45,000 bases of DNA from Cristatella mucedo (Eukaryota > Bryozoa > Phylactolaemata > Cristatellidae). The translations under genes were made by a program, and so were the position numbers. Below, one piece after another: positions 28,410 to 40,835 of the stretch (position 1 is its first letter; each line of letters begins with the position of its first letter). Location of the stretch: the NCBI GenBank assembly GCA_009760855.2, contig WPIO01000176.1:1-45000 (forward strand), in the 5' to 3' direction. The notes beneath the pieces were generated by a model. The model searched no databases. It saw only the letters and a program-made list of their open reading frames with translations, and was not told the origin of the DNA.

Positions 28410-30365
28410 CTGCACGAGGAGAACAGAAAGAAGTGACACGTAAAACTGCAACAGCCAGACTGACTCTGCAGATCAGTCCTCGATCTTGATGATGGTGCTG
28501 ACACTATAGGCCGGCCGGCGACAAACCACGGACAGCAGCCGTAAAACGAGATGGAGCCGAGAATCGGCAGACGAAATCAACTTCCTCTGTACATAGCGCC
28601 CGATGTGGGTGGGAGAGTCACTCCTTTTGCTCATCGCTGAGCGACAGACAAGGGCCCAAAGTGGGACTGGGTACAGCTTAATATTAAATGACAATTATTT
28701 CATTCGGAGTTTTAGCGAGTTTTATGGCTACTCACTACAGCCCTGCCAGAACGCAGGGCCTCGGCATGGGCGGACGAACGGTGGCTTGGTTGCCGGCAAG
28801 GTCGGCCGACGCGGCAGGCGGATGGACAGACAGACATAGATAAAAGAGACGGAGGTGGCGATAAGCTGGCCATGCGGCTGATCCTTCTCTGTCCGGCAAC
28901 TGCCCAGTTTGACAAGCCAGCTACTCACCGAAAGCAAGGGCAGCAAGGGCTCACGCTCTCGCTCAAGAAGCAGGGGTAGCAAACGATTCGTTGATCGACT
29001 GGCAAGGAGGTGTCTCTACTAGGGAAACAAGAAGGGACACCCTCTCCCACAGAAGGCGTCTCATTTGCTCACTTCATGCAGAAGCGGTCAGTCACTGTGA
29101 GGCGAGGTACTGCCACTGACTGAGGCCCTACACATGGATCATGCTCATCCGGTTAGCCAGAGACCGGCCATGTTAACTAGGCCTTCTGCCGGCCATCCGG
29201 TGGCCGATACTAGGAGTCTGGTGGTAACCTACTTTCGAATTTTGGGAAAAAATCCTGAACGGACGGTCGAACTCACTGCCGGGAGAGACTTTCCAAAGTG
29301 TTGAACCAACCACTCCGGGTATAAACGAATGTAATAAATTGAACTCTTTTCTCGTACTCTCAACGAACAATCCAGCTCTATTTTTTTAATCAGAAAACGT
29401 AGTTAGATGGTACCGGGTTCTAACTGCTCCATTGATTCTTAACATCGCCACGAACTGTGTCTGGCCTGGCAAAGGCAGCAGCAAATTTCTGATGAGCCAA
29501 ATCTTAATCAAACCGTGAAGAAGTGCACGAAATTGTAATCGGCATACATTTTTCGAGTGTGAGATACTTGGTACCTACAAACAAAATCACTTTGCATTAT
29601 TCAGATGGCTCTACAACAACATGTCCATCATGACTGTTTGTGAACCCAATTGGAAACTGCCCAACAAGCCCATTTGCATGCTTTTAATACATGTATGATT
29701 TAAAGGAGCATACAAAATTTGCTATAAATATTATTTGATGCAAACACTATCCCACATCAAACTCTGCAATGTTTGAGGATTTGTCACGATTCCCAGGATG
29801 CGAGGATTTCATGGGCCATCGCTCTAGGAAGAAGCTATGGTCGTCGTTACATAACTGGATTTGCAGCAGGTTTATGCCGGTTGGCCTACACTAAATAAAT
29901 GTACTGTAGCACAACAGGGAGGTCTTGGCTTAAATCTTCAGCCTAAACTGTGAGGCATAATGGCTATTTTTGGCTGCTCTACAGAACTGATGTACAGTGA
30001 TCCATGATGTACGATGGTCTAAATGTGAGAAAACTCGGGAGCAAGATCTTCGGTGACTGTTGCAACTAGCTCCAGATCCTGCACATAGATAGGAATAGTG
30101 ACTATTCGTGGAGGCGGTCGTCTGAATAAACTGTAAACGTCAAGCAATTTTCGAACAGGTCATTCGAATTAGGAGCTCTAGTCGTTAAAGTATCCTTCAC
30201 TCCTTCAAGGGATTTAAAGAATAATGCTTTTAACTCACTGCAGAGTGTAAAATTCTTCCAAGATGTAGCACCTTGTCCGTGCTAAGGCTTACACACCCTT
30301 CGTATTAACCCAACTGTAAGTGGCTAGTCTGTCGATCTACCTAATAACAAAAAAAGGCAAGTCGA
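28410..30365. other. Intron sequence of the MED25-like gene, no element recognised
   Basis: Several short ORFs but no conserved domains, splice-bounded exons or repeats I can name. Confidence 0.4.
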
Positions 30366-30367
30366 GA

Positions 30368-30668
30368 TAATAATAATAATTATTATTATTATTATGCACT
30401 TGATAAAGCACCCTCAGAGAACTCAATCTCTCTCTAGGCGCTTTACATTTGCTGCAAAGGGAAATGCAATTGAATGGCGAGTAATATCATGCTTGATAAA
30501 CAACATGAATAACATGGTTAGGGGTGACATGCACAGGGTCAGCATGCAAATGTGGTTAGTGGCAGCATGCACAGTGTCAGCACGCATAAGCATATCAAAG
30601 ACGAATCACAGGGACCCACTAAATGCTGTCCTAAATAGGTGTGTTTTTAAGTTCTTTTTAAATGTGGG
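30368..30668 (-). mobile_element. LINE 3' end, CR1/L2 type
   Basis: Nearly the same as 19140-19440 of the larger copy: (ATT)n tail, CACCCTCAGAGAACTCAATC, then the GGTTAGGGGTGACATGCACA and GTCAGCACGCATAAGCA phrases, ending TTTTTAAATGTGG. A 5'-truncated insertion. Confidence 0.85.
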
Positions 30669-30971
30669 GATGCACTTGCCTGTATAACCAAGTACATAAA
30701 AAGCATTTCTGCTGCTTTGTTTCTACATTCACTCAAAGCACTAGTTGTAATTCAGCTAAATGGCTTCATGGTTTGGGGCAATATGGCCGGCCAGCGGATT
30801 CACCTGGACCAGGCTACAGCCACGTGATCAGCAGCCCATGCAGCAATAGTTAGAGCAGTACTGAACGAACCAGGATGCCACATGCTGGCTGTAACTTCCT
30901 AATTGCACGCCCTGCAGAGTGTAACCTCTGCATCCCATCCTTAAACTGCTACCGAGGTCAATCACAATTGC

Positions 30972-31110
30972 TTAATAATAATAATAATACATTTGTATAG
31001 TGCCCTCAGAGAACTGAAGCTCTTTCTAGGCACTTGACAGATGCTCGTGCAGGAAGACCACACACCACGCCACTCTGCAGCATCACAGTAGTGGCACATC
31101 AGACGCATCA
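30972..31110 (-). mobile_element. LINE 3' end fragment
   Basis: (AAT)n tail followed by GCCCTCAGAGAACTGAAGCT and TTTCTAGGCACTTGACAG, the family 3' signature. Confidence 0.65.
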
Positions 31111-31261
31111 GAGGCATCAGCATCATCAGGAGCAAGAATAGCAGGCTGGTCACCACGAGGCAGCCCTTTCATAGCACATACTCCTAGACACGCATGTTCC
31201 ACAGTATCACTGAGGGCCTGCACGAGACGTTTGCACTGTCGTTTGTACATGTGCACTACAA

Positions 31262-32462
31262 TGGCCTAAGTCCTATCTCATCGGGACACTCCAGAATATT
31301 GACGTGAATAAAAAAAACAAGATCATCTGCTGAGGAATCACTGAAGTATGTGGGTCCCTCAGCGCTCAATACTTGGTTCGCTTCTCTTCACTGTCTATAC
31401 TCTCCCTCTTGCCGATGTGATCACCTTGCACAATCTAGGCTTTCAAATATATATGCAAATGACACTCAATTGTACCTTTGCTTTGATCCCTCACAGCCCT
31501 CCAGCTCGACGAACTTTCTCAACTCCCTTGTTTCATGTATTGCTGCCATCCACACATGGATGGCAGCAAACTTTCTCAAATTAGATGAAGACAAAACCAA
31601 CTTACTAGTTAAGGGAAAACCAAGAAATAAAACCAAGAAAACCAAGAAAAAGGAAAAGCCAAACTCAAAAATTGGGAAGCTTGATGCTCAAAATCGCTTC
31701 AGCCAGCATATCTTCTATTGCATCTGCCCGAAATATAATAGTCCTTTTTTAAAAGTGACCTTTTACTAGACGAACACATCAGCTCCACAATGAAGTCTGC
31801 CAACTTTCAGTTAAATAACGTGGCTAAAATTCGGACTTGGTCAGACAGGGATAATACATATAATTAGGTCGATGCATTTGTAGCATCCCGACTCGACTTC
31901 TGCAACTCAATGCTTGCTGGTCCACTGGCCTGTGCAATCAGGTGCTTACAGCCACTGCAAAACTCTGCAGCTAGGTTTTTCTGTCGTGAGCGGCGCAGTT
32001 GCCACATCACACCGCCTTTTGCCGACCTGCAATGGCTCTCCATCAAGCAGGTCTACCTCGTATGAACTTCGAATCCTTTGGAAACTGTGCCTTTAGCTCC
32101 AATGCTCCCAAAGCCAGGAACTCATTCCCGACCTGACGTCACGACATTCCATAAATTAATATTTAATAGAAGCTAAAAACGCAACTATTTGCCAATTAAT
32201 TTAGGACCTTGTGGTTCGTTCTTTGTGTGCATATGCATGCTGACACTGGGCATGCTGTCACTAACCATTTTGCATGCTGACCCCTTGTACGTCACCTCTA
32301 ACCATGTTATACTTGTTGACATTGTGACATGCTACCACTAACCATAAGATCATGCTTCCTTTACAGCACATGTAAAGTTCCTAGACAAAGAATAAGTTCT
32401 CGGAGGGCACTAAACAAATGTATTACTATTATTATTGTTATTATTATTATTATTATTATAGG
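31262..32462 (+). mobile_element. Degenerate CR1/L2-type LINE fragment, RT to 3' end
   Basis: Plus strand. Starts in the region matching 'SYLSG..QSID', then GSLLFTVYTLPLADVITLHN (RT), a damaged YADD region (NANDTQLYLCFDPSQP in one frame), AANFLKLDEDKTNLLVKG, fragments near 31900-32060, and a 3' UTR ending GGAGGGCACTAAACAAATG plus (ATT)n. Many frameshifts. Confidence 0.8.
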
Positions 32463-32662
32463 TTCTCTGGCAAAAAGTGAGCTGTAGCATCGACATTGTC
32501 TGCATGTAGCTAATAGAACGTTCTGTTTGGGGCGCAATTAGCCCTGACAGCACACGAATGCTCGGGCAACTGCTGCTCGCACAACCAGCTACAGAAGTGC
32601 AGAGCAATGCCCAAGCTGAGCATTGCACACAGTGACCGACTCTGAACGGCTGCAGAGCTTAC

Positions 32663-32961
32663 CGATTCCCCGGTGGCAAAGTGAGCGGCAGTGAGGTTCT
32701 TGAGCACGGCCAGCGGCTCTGCGTTCACGGTCACCTTATGGCACTGGCCCAAATAGGGGCGCATGTTGGAACTCCTGATGATGGCCAGGGGAACTGCATG
32801 CATCACCAGCTGCTGTGGCCACTGCTGGAGGCTCCTGAAAGCACCGATTTGCACTGCACGGTCAAAATCGGCAACCTGGCCTGCTTCTAGGAATATAGCT
32901 GTAAGGACGGGCCGGCCACCATTTGGCAGTGATGCCAACATGACTTCACCGTTTGCCCTTG
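32663..32961 (-). CDS. MED25: MED25-like exon: N-terminal half of the ACID/PTOV domain
   Basis: 299 bases from the acceptor GGCCTGAGTGTAG| to the donor GAATCG|GTAAGC. It reads ANGEVMLASLPNGGRPVLTA..., then FRSLQQWPQQLVMHAVPLAI and VNAEPLAVLKNLTAAHF. WPQ(Q/K)L(V/I)M...P is a hallmark of the ACID domain. It enters with two bases and leaves in phase 0, matching its neighbours at 36714 (phase 1) and 28409. An alternative acceptor at 32966 breaks that phase. Confidence 0.75.
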
Positions 32962-32999
32962 CTACACTCAGGCCACAGAGAGTGGGACCGAGAACGAGC

Positions 33000-33340
33000 G
33001 AGCGAGAGCGAGAAGAGAAGAGTGAAAAAGCGAGAGCTAGAGAGAAAGAGAGAGCAAGAGGTTGAGAAAGAGGAAGAGAGAGAGAGAGGGGGGAAGTGAG
33101 TGAGAGAAAGAGAAGTAACGAGAGAGAAAGCAAGCAAGAGAGAGCACGGGAGAGAGAGAGAGAGAGCAAGAGAAAGGGAGCGAGAGAGAAAGAGTGAGAG
33201 ACAGTTGGAGCTAGAAAGAGAAGCGAGAGTAGACAAGATAGCAAGAGAAACTGACAGGGAGGCAGTGAGCAAGATAGTGTGCGTGTGCGCACATGAGTGC
33301 AGCTGTGAAAGGGAGAAAGAGAAAAAAAAAGCAGCGAGAC
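33000..33340. repeat. GA-rich degenerate tract
   Basis: Imperfect GAGA/AGCGAGAG sequence. It creates Arg/Glu- or Leu/Ser-rich shadow ORFs, including the apparent extension of the ACID-domain exon beyond its splice site. Confidence 0.8.
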
Positions 33341-33738
33341 AGCAGGGCTGGTCACAAAGCTATCTGCTTTCGATGCACAGATCGTGGCAGTGTGGCATGC
33401 TGGCACTGTGATAGCACGTACAGATCGCCTTCCGTGATCACGAAGCGGGCAGCCAGGGTGTACGTTGACTCAGCGTTTGGATCACCGAGTGTGTTACGCC
33501 TCTCTTTGTATTCCAGCGAACCTGCCGACGTTAGGTGTGGTAGTATCAGACAAGATTACCACAGCAACACACGACCATTCAAACCGACACATGCCAAGTG
33601 AGCAACTCATGAAGTATCCGAAGCACGGATCATGGATGCAGTGCTTGAACCGGAAGCTCGTCAAAGCAGAGCACTGGCACAATGCAGTGCTGCTAGCAGC
33701 AGCAAGGCTAAGGGTCGTAATAACCCATGAGATAAGGT

Positions 33739-33909
<171 letters not shown>

Positions 33910-34239
33910 CTGTCTCTCTCCGCCTCTTTTTTTTCTGTCTCTCTTAATCATCAAACCGGGCACTAGTCGATCTGATTCGTATACACATTTAGACGGTAGG
34001 CTAGCCTAGCAATACAGCATTAATTAGCTATTGCGACTTGGAGCCATTACCCCCTCCCCAGGATAGTCGATCTGATGCATCTGTATTCCAGAGCAGCATT
34101 GATAATTCCATATATCTCCACTGAGGCCTCTTACAAAAACTCCCTTTCTTCTGGCTTGCGGACCACTTGTTGCTGCACGTAGAGCCGATGCTGCAGCTGT
34201 GCCTGAAAGGATTGAGAGGCTGCCATTGCCTCTTCGTAG

Positions 34240-34350
34240 GGAATGGGCCATCTACACCGAGGAGATGTGGTGCTCGCTCTTCGCAACCCAGGTCGTGGGT
34301 TCGAATCTTGCCATGGGCGATCCTGTATTGCCAACTGCAAGCAGTGATCG
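34240..34350 (+). mobile_element. tRNA-derived SINE fragment
   Basis: Plus-strand copy with B-box GGTCGTGGGTTCGAATCTTG followed by GGGCGATCCTGTATTGCCAACTGC, matching the body of the other SINEs. Confidence 0.65.
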
Positions 34351-34365
34351 CCGACCTGGCTTGGT

Positions 34366-34482
34366 TCCGATAAGGTGCTCGCACCGACCAAGGTCTGGCT
34401 GAGGTCGTGGGCTCGAGCCCAAAGGCATATTTGATGCACCTGAATAGAGATTAAATTCTCTTGGGGCACTACGCAAATGAAT
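34366..34482 (+). mobile_element. SINE with LINE-type tail
   Basis: tRNA-like head (AAGGTGCTCGCACCGACCAA, B-box GTCGTGGGCTCGAGCCC) joined to a tail CACCTGAATAGAGATTAAAT TCTCTTGGGGCAC. The tail resembles the LINE 3' end (GCGCCTAGAGAGAGATTGAG, TTCTCTGAGGGTGC). Confidence 0.65.
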
Positions 34483-34509
34483 CTTTTGCCGAGCCGGTTT
34501 GTTTCAGCG

Positions 34510-34628
34510 GTCAAGGTGCTCGCTCCGACCAAAGTCTGGCTGAGGTCGTGGGCTCGAGCCCTGAGGCATATGTGAAGCGCCTGAATAGAGATTAAGTTCT
34601 CTTGGGGAGCTAGATGAATGAATTATAT
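34510..34628 (+). mobile_element. SINE with LINE-type tail, second copy
   Basis: Same structure as at 34366: AAGGTGCTCGCTCCGACCAA, GTCGTGGGCTCGAGCCC, then GCGCCTGAATAGAGATTAAG and TTCTCTTGGGG. About 144 bases after the first copy. Confidence 0.65.
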
Positions 34629-35564
34629 ATTTTTTAATTATATCGCCGTTGAGGCTCTATCGCTTACAAATGAGAGGCTCTTAAATCAGCTAATATTTTT
34701 ATCTAAGGCAGTGTACAAGCACTCCGGTAGCAGCATTCCTTTTACAAAGCTTTGACCTGCGCTCCACATAGCAGCGCGTGGGCAAGTGCTCCTGAACAAG
34801 CAGTCTGCGCAAGCACTGCCAACGCATTCGGCTCAATGCTAACGAGCAATGCCAGCACTCCCTGGCAGATGAGCTGGACGGTAGGACACAGGAGAGGGCA
34901 GCAAACAATTTACATGGCCACATGTCAAGAGCTGGTTTGTCTTTATGACTTTGTGGAGTTACAGTTGGAGATAAAAAAAATCGAAAAAAATTACTCATGC
35001 GCGGGGGATATCTCGGTTCATATTACGTGAAGAAGTGCAGCGGGAGTGCTTCTGGAAGCCATACTTTCACATACTGACTACGATCGACATTATGAATCGT
35101 TTTGCAACACGAGCCAACGTCAGTCGCCTGACTGCGCCGACTCTAATAATCCAAAAGAGCCCGATCCAGCACATGATGCAACGAATCTCGAATGATCGCC
35201 TGTAGTGACTGTGCCACCTGTGCAAGGTAGTGTGGCCAAGCAAGCAATCGCCTGGCGACGAGAACGTTAGCACCTGATAACAAAAAATGGTCTCACACTT
35301 GATTCCGGAGGCCAACGACACAGTTTTCTTACTTGTACCTTTGACTATAGCGCAATTATGGCCGCATGGGAAGCGCCAGAAAGTTGGCAGATTATAACAT
35401 AACATCTCAACCTTCCGATGAAGAAAAAACAGTCCAGAGGGCAAGTCCTCAAGCAAGAGCAAGTACTTCGATTATAATCTCCGGTCGAGTGAAAACTGCT
35501 TCACAAATAATGAGAAGTATGGAGACATCATATAAAGTTCCTGCATTTAAGATTTAGATTAAAT

Positions 35565-35660
35565 ACAATTCATTTGTACAGCACCCTAAGAGAAATTAAT
35601 CTCTATTCAGGCGCTTCACATATGCCACAGGGCGCGAGCCCACGACCCCAGTCATCAAAT
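35565..35660 (-). mobile_element. SINE with LINE-type tail, minus strand
   Basis: Minus strand: GGTCGTGGGCTCGCGCCC, then AAGCGCCTGAATAGAGATTA, ATTTCTCTTAGGGTGCTG. Third copy of this type. Confidence 0.65.
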
Positions 35661-36713
35661 ACATTCAATTTGACCTTGGCTCGAGGCTAGCACCTTTAAC
35701 ACCGGTACAAACCAGATTTGGTTCTATTAGGCCACTATAAAAGCGACTTGTTATTACTTCATTAATATAAGTAATCATTCAACAATTGCAGGAGAAGCAA
35801 TAACCAGGGTTTAATGACCAACATGGAATCATGCATGGACCAGTATGCAAAAGCACACAAGGACAATCAGTGTTGCTGGGAAAGCAGGGCCCTTGCTAGT
35901 AAGATATATCTAATCATACAAACAAAACTGAGCACATATAGCTAACAGTAACGATAAAGAAACAAAATTCACTAGTCACAGAGACAACTGAGCGTAGCAC
36001 ATGCGTCTCAAGCTGAGACTTGAATGACTATTATTGATTGCATTAATAAGTGTTTCCATACATTCGCGATGAGCCGCCCGTGCTAAGAACGACTTCACTT
36101 TTGGAATTTGAAGGCAGCCAACGGCTTTTTAATCCACAGCAATACTGCAAATTGTGCACGAAAACGCTGCGTGGCATGCCAGAACTAAATGCTTACTCTG
36201 ACCCGAAAGGCCTGTCACGGATTGAGCTGTTCGTAGCAAGCAAAACTGCTAAAATCAGTTGTAGCCTCCTTGAGCCCTCGGGTCCTCTATGGACACAAGA
36301 ATTAGCCCTTCCATTCTTGCCCTTGAAGACCATGCATTGGTAACAAGAGCTTTTGCTTTAACCCGTTCAGGAGAGCAGAACTTACTCCCACGAAAGTTCT
36401 TATGCAACGACATCTTCTCAACTGCTGATGACTCTTGCAAATCGCACTCTGCTACTGCTAACCTACTCACTTCCTCGGGTGTCCTACTGACTCTGCCACG
36501 GTTCTTACTATCCATTTGTTTAGTGAGATCAAGTCATTTGGCCATCATAGGCACACCAAAAGCTGCTTGGGCTTTGAGTGCATTATAGTAAATGCTGCAG
36601 CCTGAAACCCATTTAAGTCTTCATGGAGTTACTGACAAATATACAGGCACGTAGCCCATGGCAGCAACATAAAAGGAGAGAGAGACGCACACCAGAAGCC
36701 AGGCAGCCCTTAC

Positions 36714-37127
36714 CTTGCCAAATTACACGCTGCTGCATCGCACTGATGCGAGGGGCCTGCTGCTGTATCTGCTGCTGCTGCTGTATCTGCTGTTGCTGTA
36801 TCTGCTGCTGCTGTATCTGCTGCTGCTGTATCTGCTGTGGATGTTGCTGCAGCATGTTGCCATTCACCATTTGCGGCAGTTGGATCTGATGCTGATGCAA
36901 CTGCTGCTGCATCTGCATCTGAGTTGCACTAGGCTGCACCATTATTGGCTGCTGCGAGATCATGTGCTGCTGTGGCCCGGCAATCAGCTGCTGCTGTGAC
37001 TGCATGGGGACTTGCTGCTGCTGCTGTAGTTGCTGTAGCAATGCAGCCTGCTGCTGCTGCAACGTAGCCTGCTGCTGCTGCAACGTAGCCTGCTGTTGAA
37101 ACTGGATAGGCTGCTGCGACTGCTGAC
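36714..37127 (-). CDS. MED25: MED25-like Gln-rich linker exon
   Basis: 414 bases between TTTTAATTACAG| and |GTAAGG, phase 1 in and phase 1 out. Gln-rich with Met, Ile and Leu interruptions (MQSQQQLIAGPQQHM, QMQMQQQLHQHQIQ, repeated IQQQQ). It ends RISAMQQRVIWQ, where the Trp may correspond to the conserved Trp just before the ACID domain. The CAG/CAGATA repeats make Leu/Tyr-rich shadow ORFs on the other strand. Confidence 0.7.
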
Positions 37128-37254
37128 CTGTAATTAAAATTCATTCATTCACTGCACATGTATGGATGAAAGTGTGATAAGAATGAGCACATCAAGGCTG
37201 CAAAAACTGCACTCTGGTGCTGCAGGCACACTAAGACACTAAGCAAAGGCAGCT

Positions 37255-37256
<2 letters not shown>

Positions 37257-37321
<65 letters not shown>
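37257..37321. repeat. (CA)n microsatellite, ~64 bp
   Basis: Perfect dinucleotide array in an intron. Confidence 0.95.
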
Positions 37322-37324
<3 letters not shown>

Positions 37325-37793
37325 TGAAATGTCCTAGCTGTATACTTCTGCATGCTGCAATTGTTATGACATTCTTCTTGCAGTGCTATACAAATGCATC
37401 ACCATTTTTTTATTTATTATTGCACCTGTCGTTCAGCAAACATAGGTGCAAACCGTGACAAAACCGTTGGCACAATGATGAGTCAGCAGCCCTCGGGAAT
37501 GAGCCCATCATTGTTGACAGAGTCAGTTGAACATGACAGCCTAACACGTTTACCATAGTCAAGCGCAAAGCAAAGTCGTACACAGAAATGCATTACATGG
37601 GCTACGGCACAGCAGGTTATAAACCAAAAATGATCTTTTGCTGCTAACAACTCTATCAATGCCTAAATGGATAACCATGGCAAGGTATAAAGAAGGGTCC
37701 CACAAGCAGGCGACACCAACACGCCTACGCTGCAAATTTGAGAAACATTTCATCTACTATCAGTCCCAACGAAGATTTGTATTACCTGTCAAT

Positions 37794-37883
37794 GTTCCAA
37801 TGAAAACATTTGTCTACAGAACATGACTTTGCCGACAGGTTCCAATGAAAACATTTGTCTACAGAACATGACTTTGCCGACAG
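37794..37883. repeat. 45-bp perfect tandem duplication
   Basis: The unit starting GTTCCAATGAAAACATTTGT and ending TTTGCCGACAG occurs twice head to tail with no difference. Identity implies a recent event or an assembly artefact. Confidence 0.9.
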
Positions 37884-38355
37884 GTCCACATCAGAAACAC
37901 CAGGCCATAAAAAAAATCACCTACGCACGTGCTGAGCTGAACTTGAAGCTGCAAGCCGCTAGTGGTTAGCAGCCAGCCGACAGCATGGTAACACACCCAG
38001 TATTATAGTATTATAATGCTTTATCTGTTCTTACTGCTGAAAATCTAGTGGTCGCTTACATCCGGACGAACTGCTCCTGCTCTGTCAGGCTTCTGATTGG
38101 ACACCCCTACTCCACCACCACCACCACCACCACCACCACCACCACTCTCTCTCTCTCCCCCCCTTCACGATGTGGAATGTGGAAGTTCACTGTCTTGCCA
38201 CCTCCTATCCCTATAGCTATGTAAATGAGCCGATCTATCCTACCCGAAAGCTATCCAAAGAAGCCTGCTGATCGAGTCCGCCCTCACTCGACGAGCCTTC
38301 AGCCACTGCATTCTCGTGCTGGAGGATTGGAGACGCAGTAGCATAGGACCAGGCT

Positions 38356-38357
<2 letters not shown>

Positions 38358-38440
<83 letters not shown>
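38358..38440. repeat. (GA)n microsatellite, ~80 bp
   Basis: Near-perfect dinucleotide array downstream of the 38603 donor; a short (CAC)n run lies at 38115-38144. Confidence 0.95.
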
Positions 38441-38446
<6 letters not shown>

Positions 38447-38602
38447 CTTTACTTTTCAGCCACGAGGCTCTCTGCACTAGAAATGCCTCTGCACGGACCC
38501 TACACAGAGGGACTTGCTAGCGAGGAGAGGAGGTCAAGAGGCTAGGCAGGGGGGGCCGGCGAGACGGGACAAAAGGAGCAAAGGTTGAGCATCGGCTCTT
38601 AC

Positions 38603-39349
38603 CGGGCTCGGACCCAAGGCCAGCCGCCAACGGCTGCAGCATGCCTGCACTGACACTGCTTGACACATCCGTCTGACGGCCGGCAGCTGTAGCCGGCAGC
38701 CTGGGCTGCTGCTGCTGCTGTGGGTGTGCGGACACCACGCCCACACGAGCCGACACACTGTTGCTGCCTGTCGACGGAACCGCGACACCAACTGCCACGC
38801 CAACAGGCACCCCGGCTCTCGGCTGCCCGGCGGCAGCTCCTGCGGCCGATAGAGGCATGCCATTGCTGCCTTGCGACGATGCGGCCAGGCTAGAAGCCCC
38901 TAGCCCACCACTTCCGGAGGTGGTCATTTTGGAGATTGGCACCGAGATGCCAGACGGCCGGGGGGTGACAGAAACAGTCACTGAGCCGGCGTGAGTCGGC
39001 GCCACCCAGTGCATCGAGTCCGGATGGGACTGCGCCGCCACCAGCAGCGTCGAGCCAGCAGCAGCCGCAGGGCCAGAGCTCTGCAGCTGCTGCTGCACAA
39101 GAGACAGCTGGTGGCTGCTGGCCACAGCGACCACACCCTCGAGCTGCAGTTGCCGTGGCGGCGGCGATGCGTCTGGTGGGAAACCTTTGGAGTCGGACAA
39201 GAACTGCTGAGCAGCAGCCGCCGATATATGGTAATGCGAGTCTGCGGCTCCGGACAGCTGCTGCATCTGAGAGTGATGCTGCGGCGAGCCAACGCCCTGC
39301 AACTTTGCATCGTTGGTGAGCAGCGAGTTCTTTGGGCTGGTTAGCGGAC
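38603..39349 (-). CDS. MED25: MED25-like linker exon (Ser/Ala/Gln/Pro-rich)
   Basis: 747 bases between TTCCGTTGCAG| and |GTAAGAG, phase 1 on both sides. 248 full codons with no stop: LTSPKNSLLTNDAKLQG, HISAAAAQQFLSDSKGFPPD, VTVSVTPRPSGISVPISKMT, then a Val/Gly/Ala-rich end. Low complexity and probably disordered, as in the linker between the vWA and ACID domains of MED25. No conserved domain. Confidence 0.65.
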
Positions 39350-39479
39350 CTGCAACGGAAGCGCCAGAACGCTTGGAGTCGATGTGGGCAGACAGACAGT
39401 CGCCTGACGTATGCAATAAGCACCGTAGAGCGCCAACAGCCATGGCTGCACAGCTTGGCAGGGACGCAGGACCGTAAAA

Positions 39480-39632
39480 AACCAGCTCATTTAACAGCCT
39501 CTTTTTGTATAGCGACAGAGGAGCCTTTACGGCTATCACCACCGCTTGCAGTGGCGATAAAGGATCGCCCGCCGCAGGATTCGAACCCACGACCTCGGAG
39601 CCAAGGTCGTAAAAAGCAACCGCCTTTACCGG
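39480..39632 (-). mobile_element. tRNA-derived SINE
   Basis: The fullest copy. Plus-strand view: AGCTCATTTAACAGCCTCTT, TAGCGACAGAGGAGCCTTTA, GGCGATAAAGGATCGCCCGC, then GGATTCGAACCCACGACCTC and GTAAAAAGCAACCGCCTTTACC. Confidence 0.8.
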
Positions 39633-40835
39633 AATGGAAAGAATCCGTGTTCAATTCGCTAAGCAAGTATGCAAGGCCACTACAGCAGCTACTACGGTGG
39701 CGGCACGCAAAAGGGTGCGCAATCATCCCGCTTCCGCTGCCAACTGAACCAGCAGCGAGATGGCAAGAAGTTGCCCCACCTATACAATTTTCCTTTCACG
39801 GCCAGGTATGGGATCCCAGACACTCCTGCTTTCCAGTAAGTTCTCAGCACATGTAGAAATGTAATAAAGAATTTCAGCTGCATGTCGTAGCCAACAGCCG
39901 AGGGTCATGCACTGCTGTCGAAAATCTTTGCAAAACATTCTTCTCGAAGCCGACGGCCTCGAAACCAGATGCTGCGGAATCTTTTGACGGACTAGCTGCA
40001 GCGCTGCCGGTTGGGGCATTCAAACAGCTCCGTGGAGCAATTCACAGACTTAGCCAGTAAACAGAGTTGAACCTTGTGATCTCAGAAGATGCTTTGATTG
40101 CTGGTGCGAAACGATCCGAGCGACTGAGACATCCAAAAGCTATTTGGCCTACGCTTCCATCTTTCCAATGCGAGATATCTGAAGACCGACCTCCCGCCGC
40201 CCAGTCGGGCATTGCAATGCGTGCCCTGCCAGCAGCTTACAGGCCGAGCGTGCAGACGGTACGTCAGAGCACTAAATCGTCAGCTAGGAGCTTCAGACAC
40301 GAGAAATGCTGAGCAGACGAGTCAGAGAGACTATTCAGACACTTCCTTTCAGCCTCTCCCTCGGGCGGCCCACTTATTGGGATTCGCGCATCTGGCCACA
40401 GCCCGAGACAACTGAGCTGCCGTTTCCCTACGCCGCCCGACGGCCGCTCCTGACGATCAAATACGATCGTCGCTGCCTGCAACATCGCAAGCAGCGATGT
40501 TGCAGCTCTTCAAATGTCAACGACGTAGCTTGCATGTGTGCGGAGAGAAACGAGAGCAGGGGCGCAGTGGGAAGCGCTGCCCAGTGCAACAGCGCATCAG
40601 CAGCCGACGCCTCAGCAGCCGCCGAGAGAGCTGCTCGAGAGCTCAGCTCTCTCGCGCTCTCACGCCGGGTAGATGCGGCTTGCAAGCTCGGACACACGCG
40701 ATCACGCGGCTTGCAGGCTCGGGCACACAGGATGGCAGCGCCGGGACCGATGGCCACCACGACTGACGACGGCACATAAAAAGCAAGATGGCTGCATCGG
40801 CGCACCGCACTCGGCCGAACGGCTGCAGCACTTGC

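Noticed and set aside
32962-33406. N-terminal extension of the ACID-domain frame (Leu/Ser-rich)
   Set aside because: It is the translation of the GA-rich tract upstream of a good splice acceptor at 32962.
34135-34202. Possible MED25 exon reading QLQHRLYVQQQVV, bounded by CAG and GTAAGA
   Set aside because: Its splice signals look good, but no phase joins it to both the 36714-37127 and 32663-32961 exons, which join each other directly in phase.
34757-34873. Possible 39-codon exon (LICQGVLALLVSIEPNALAV...)
   Set aside because: Read in the phase required by the preceding MED25 exon it hits a stop, and no domain is recognisable.
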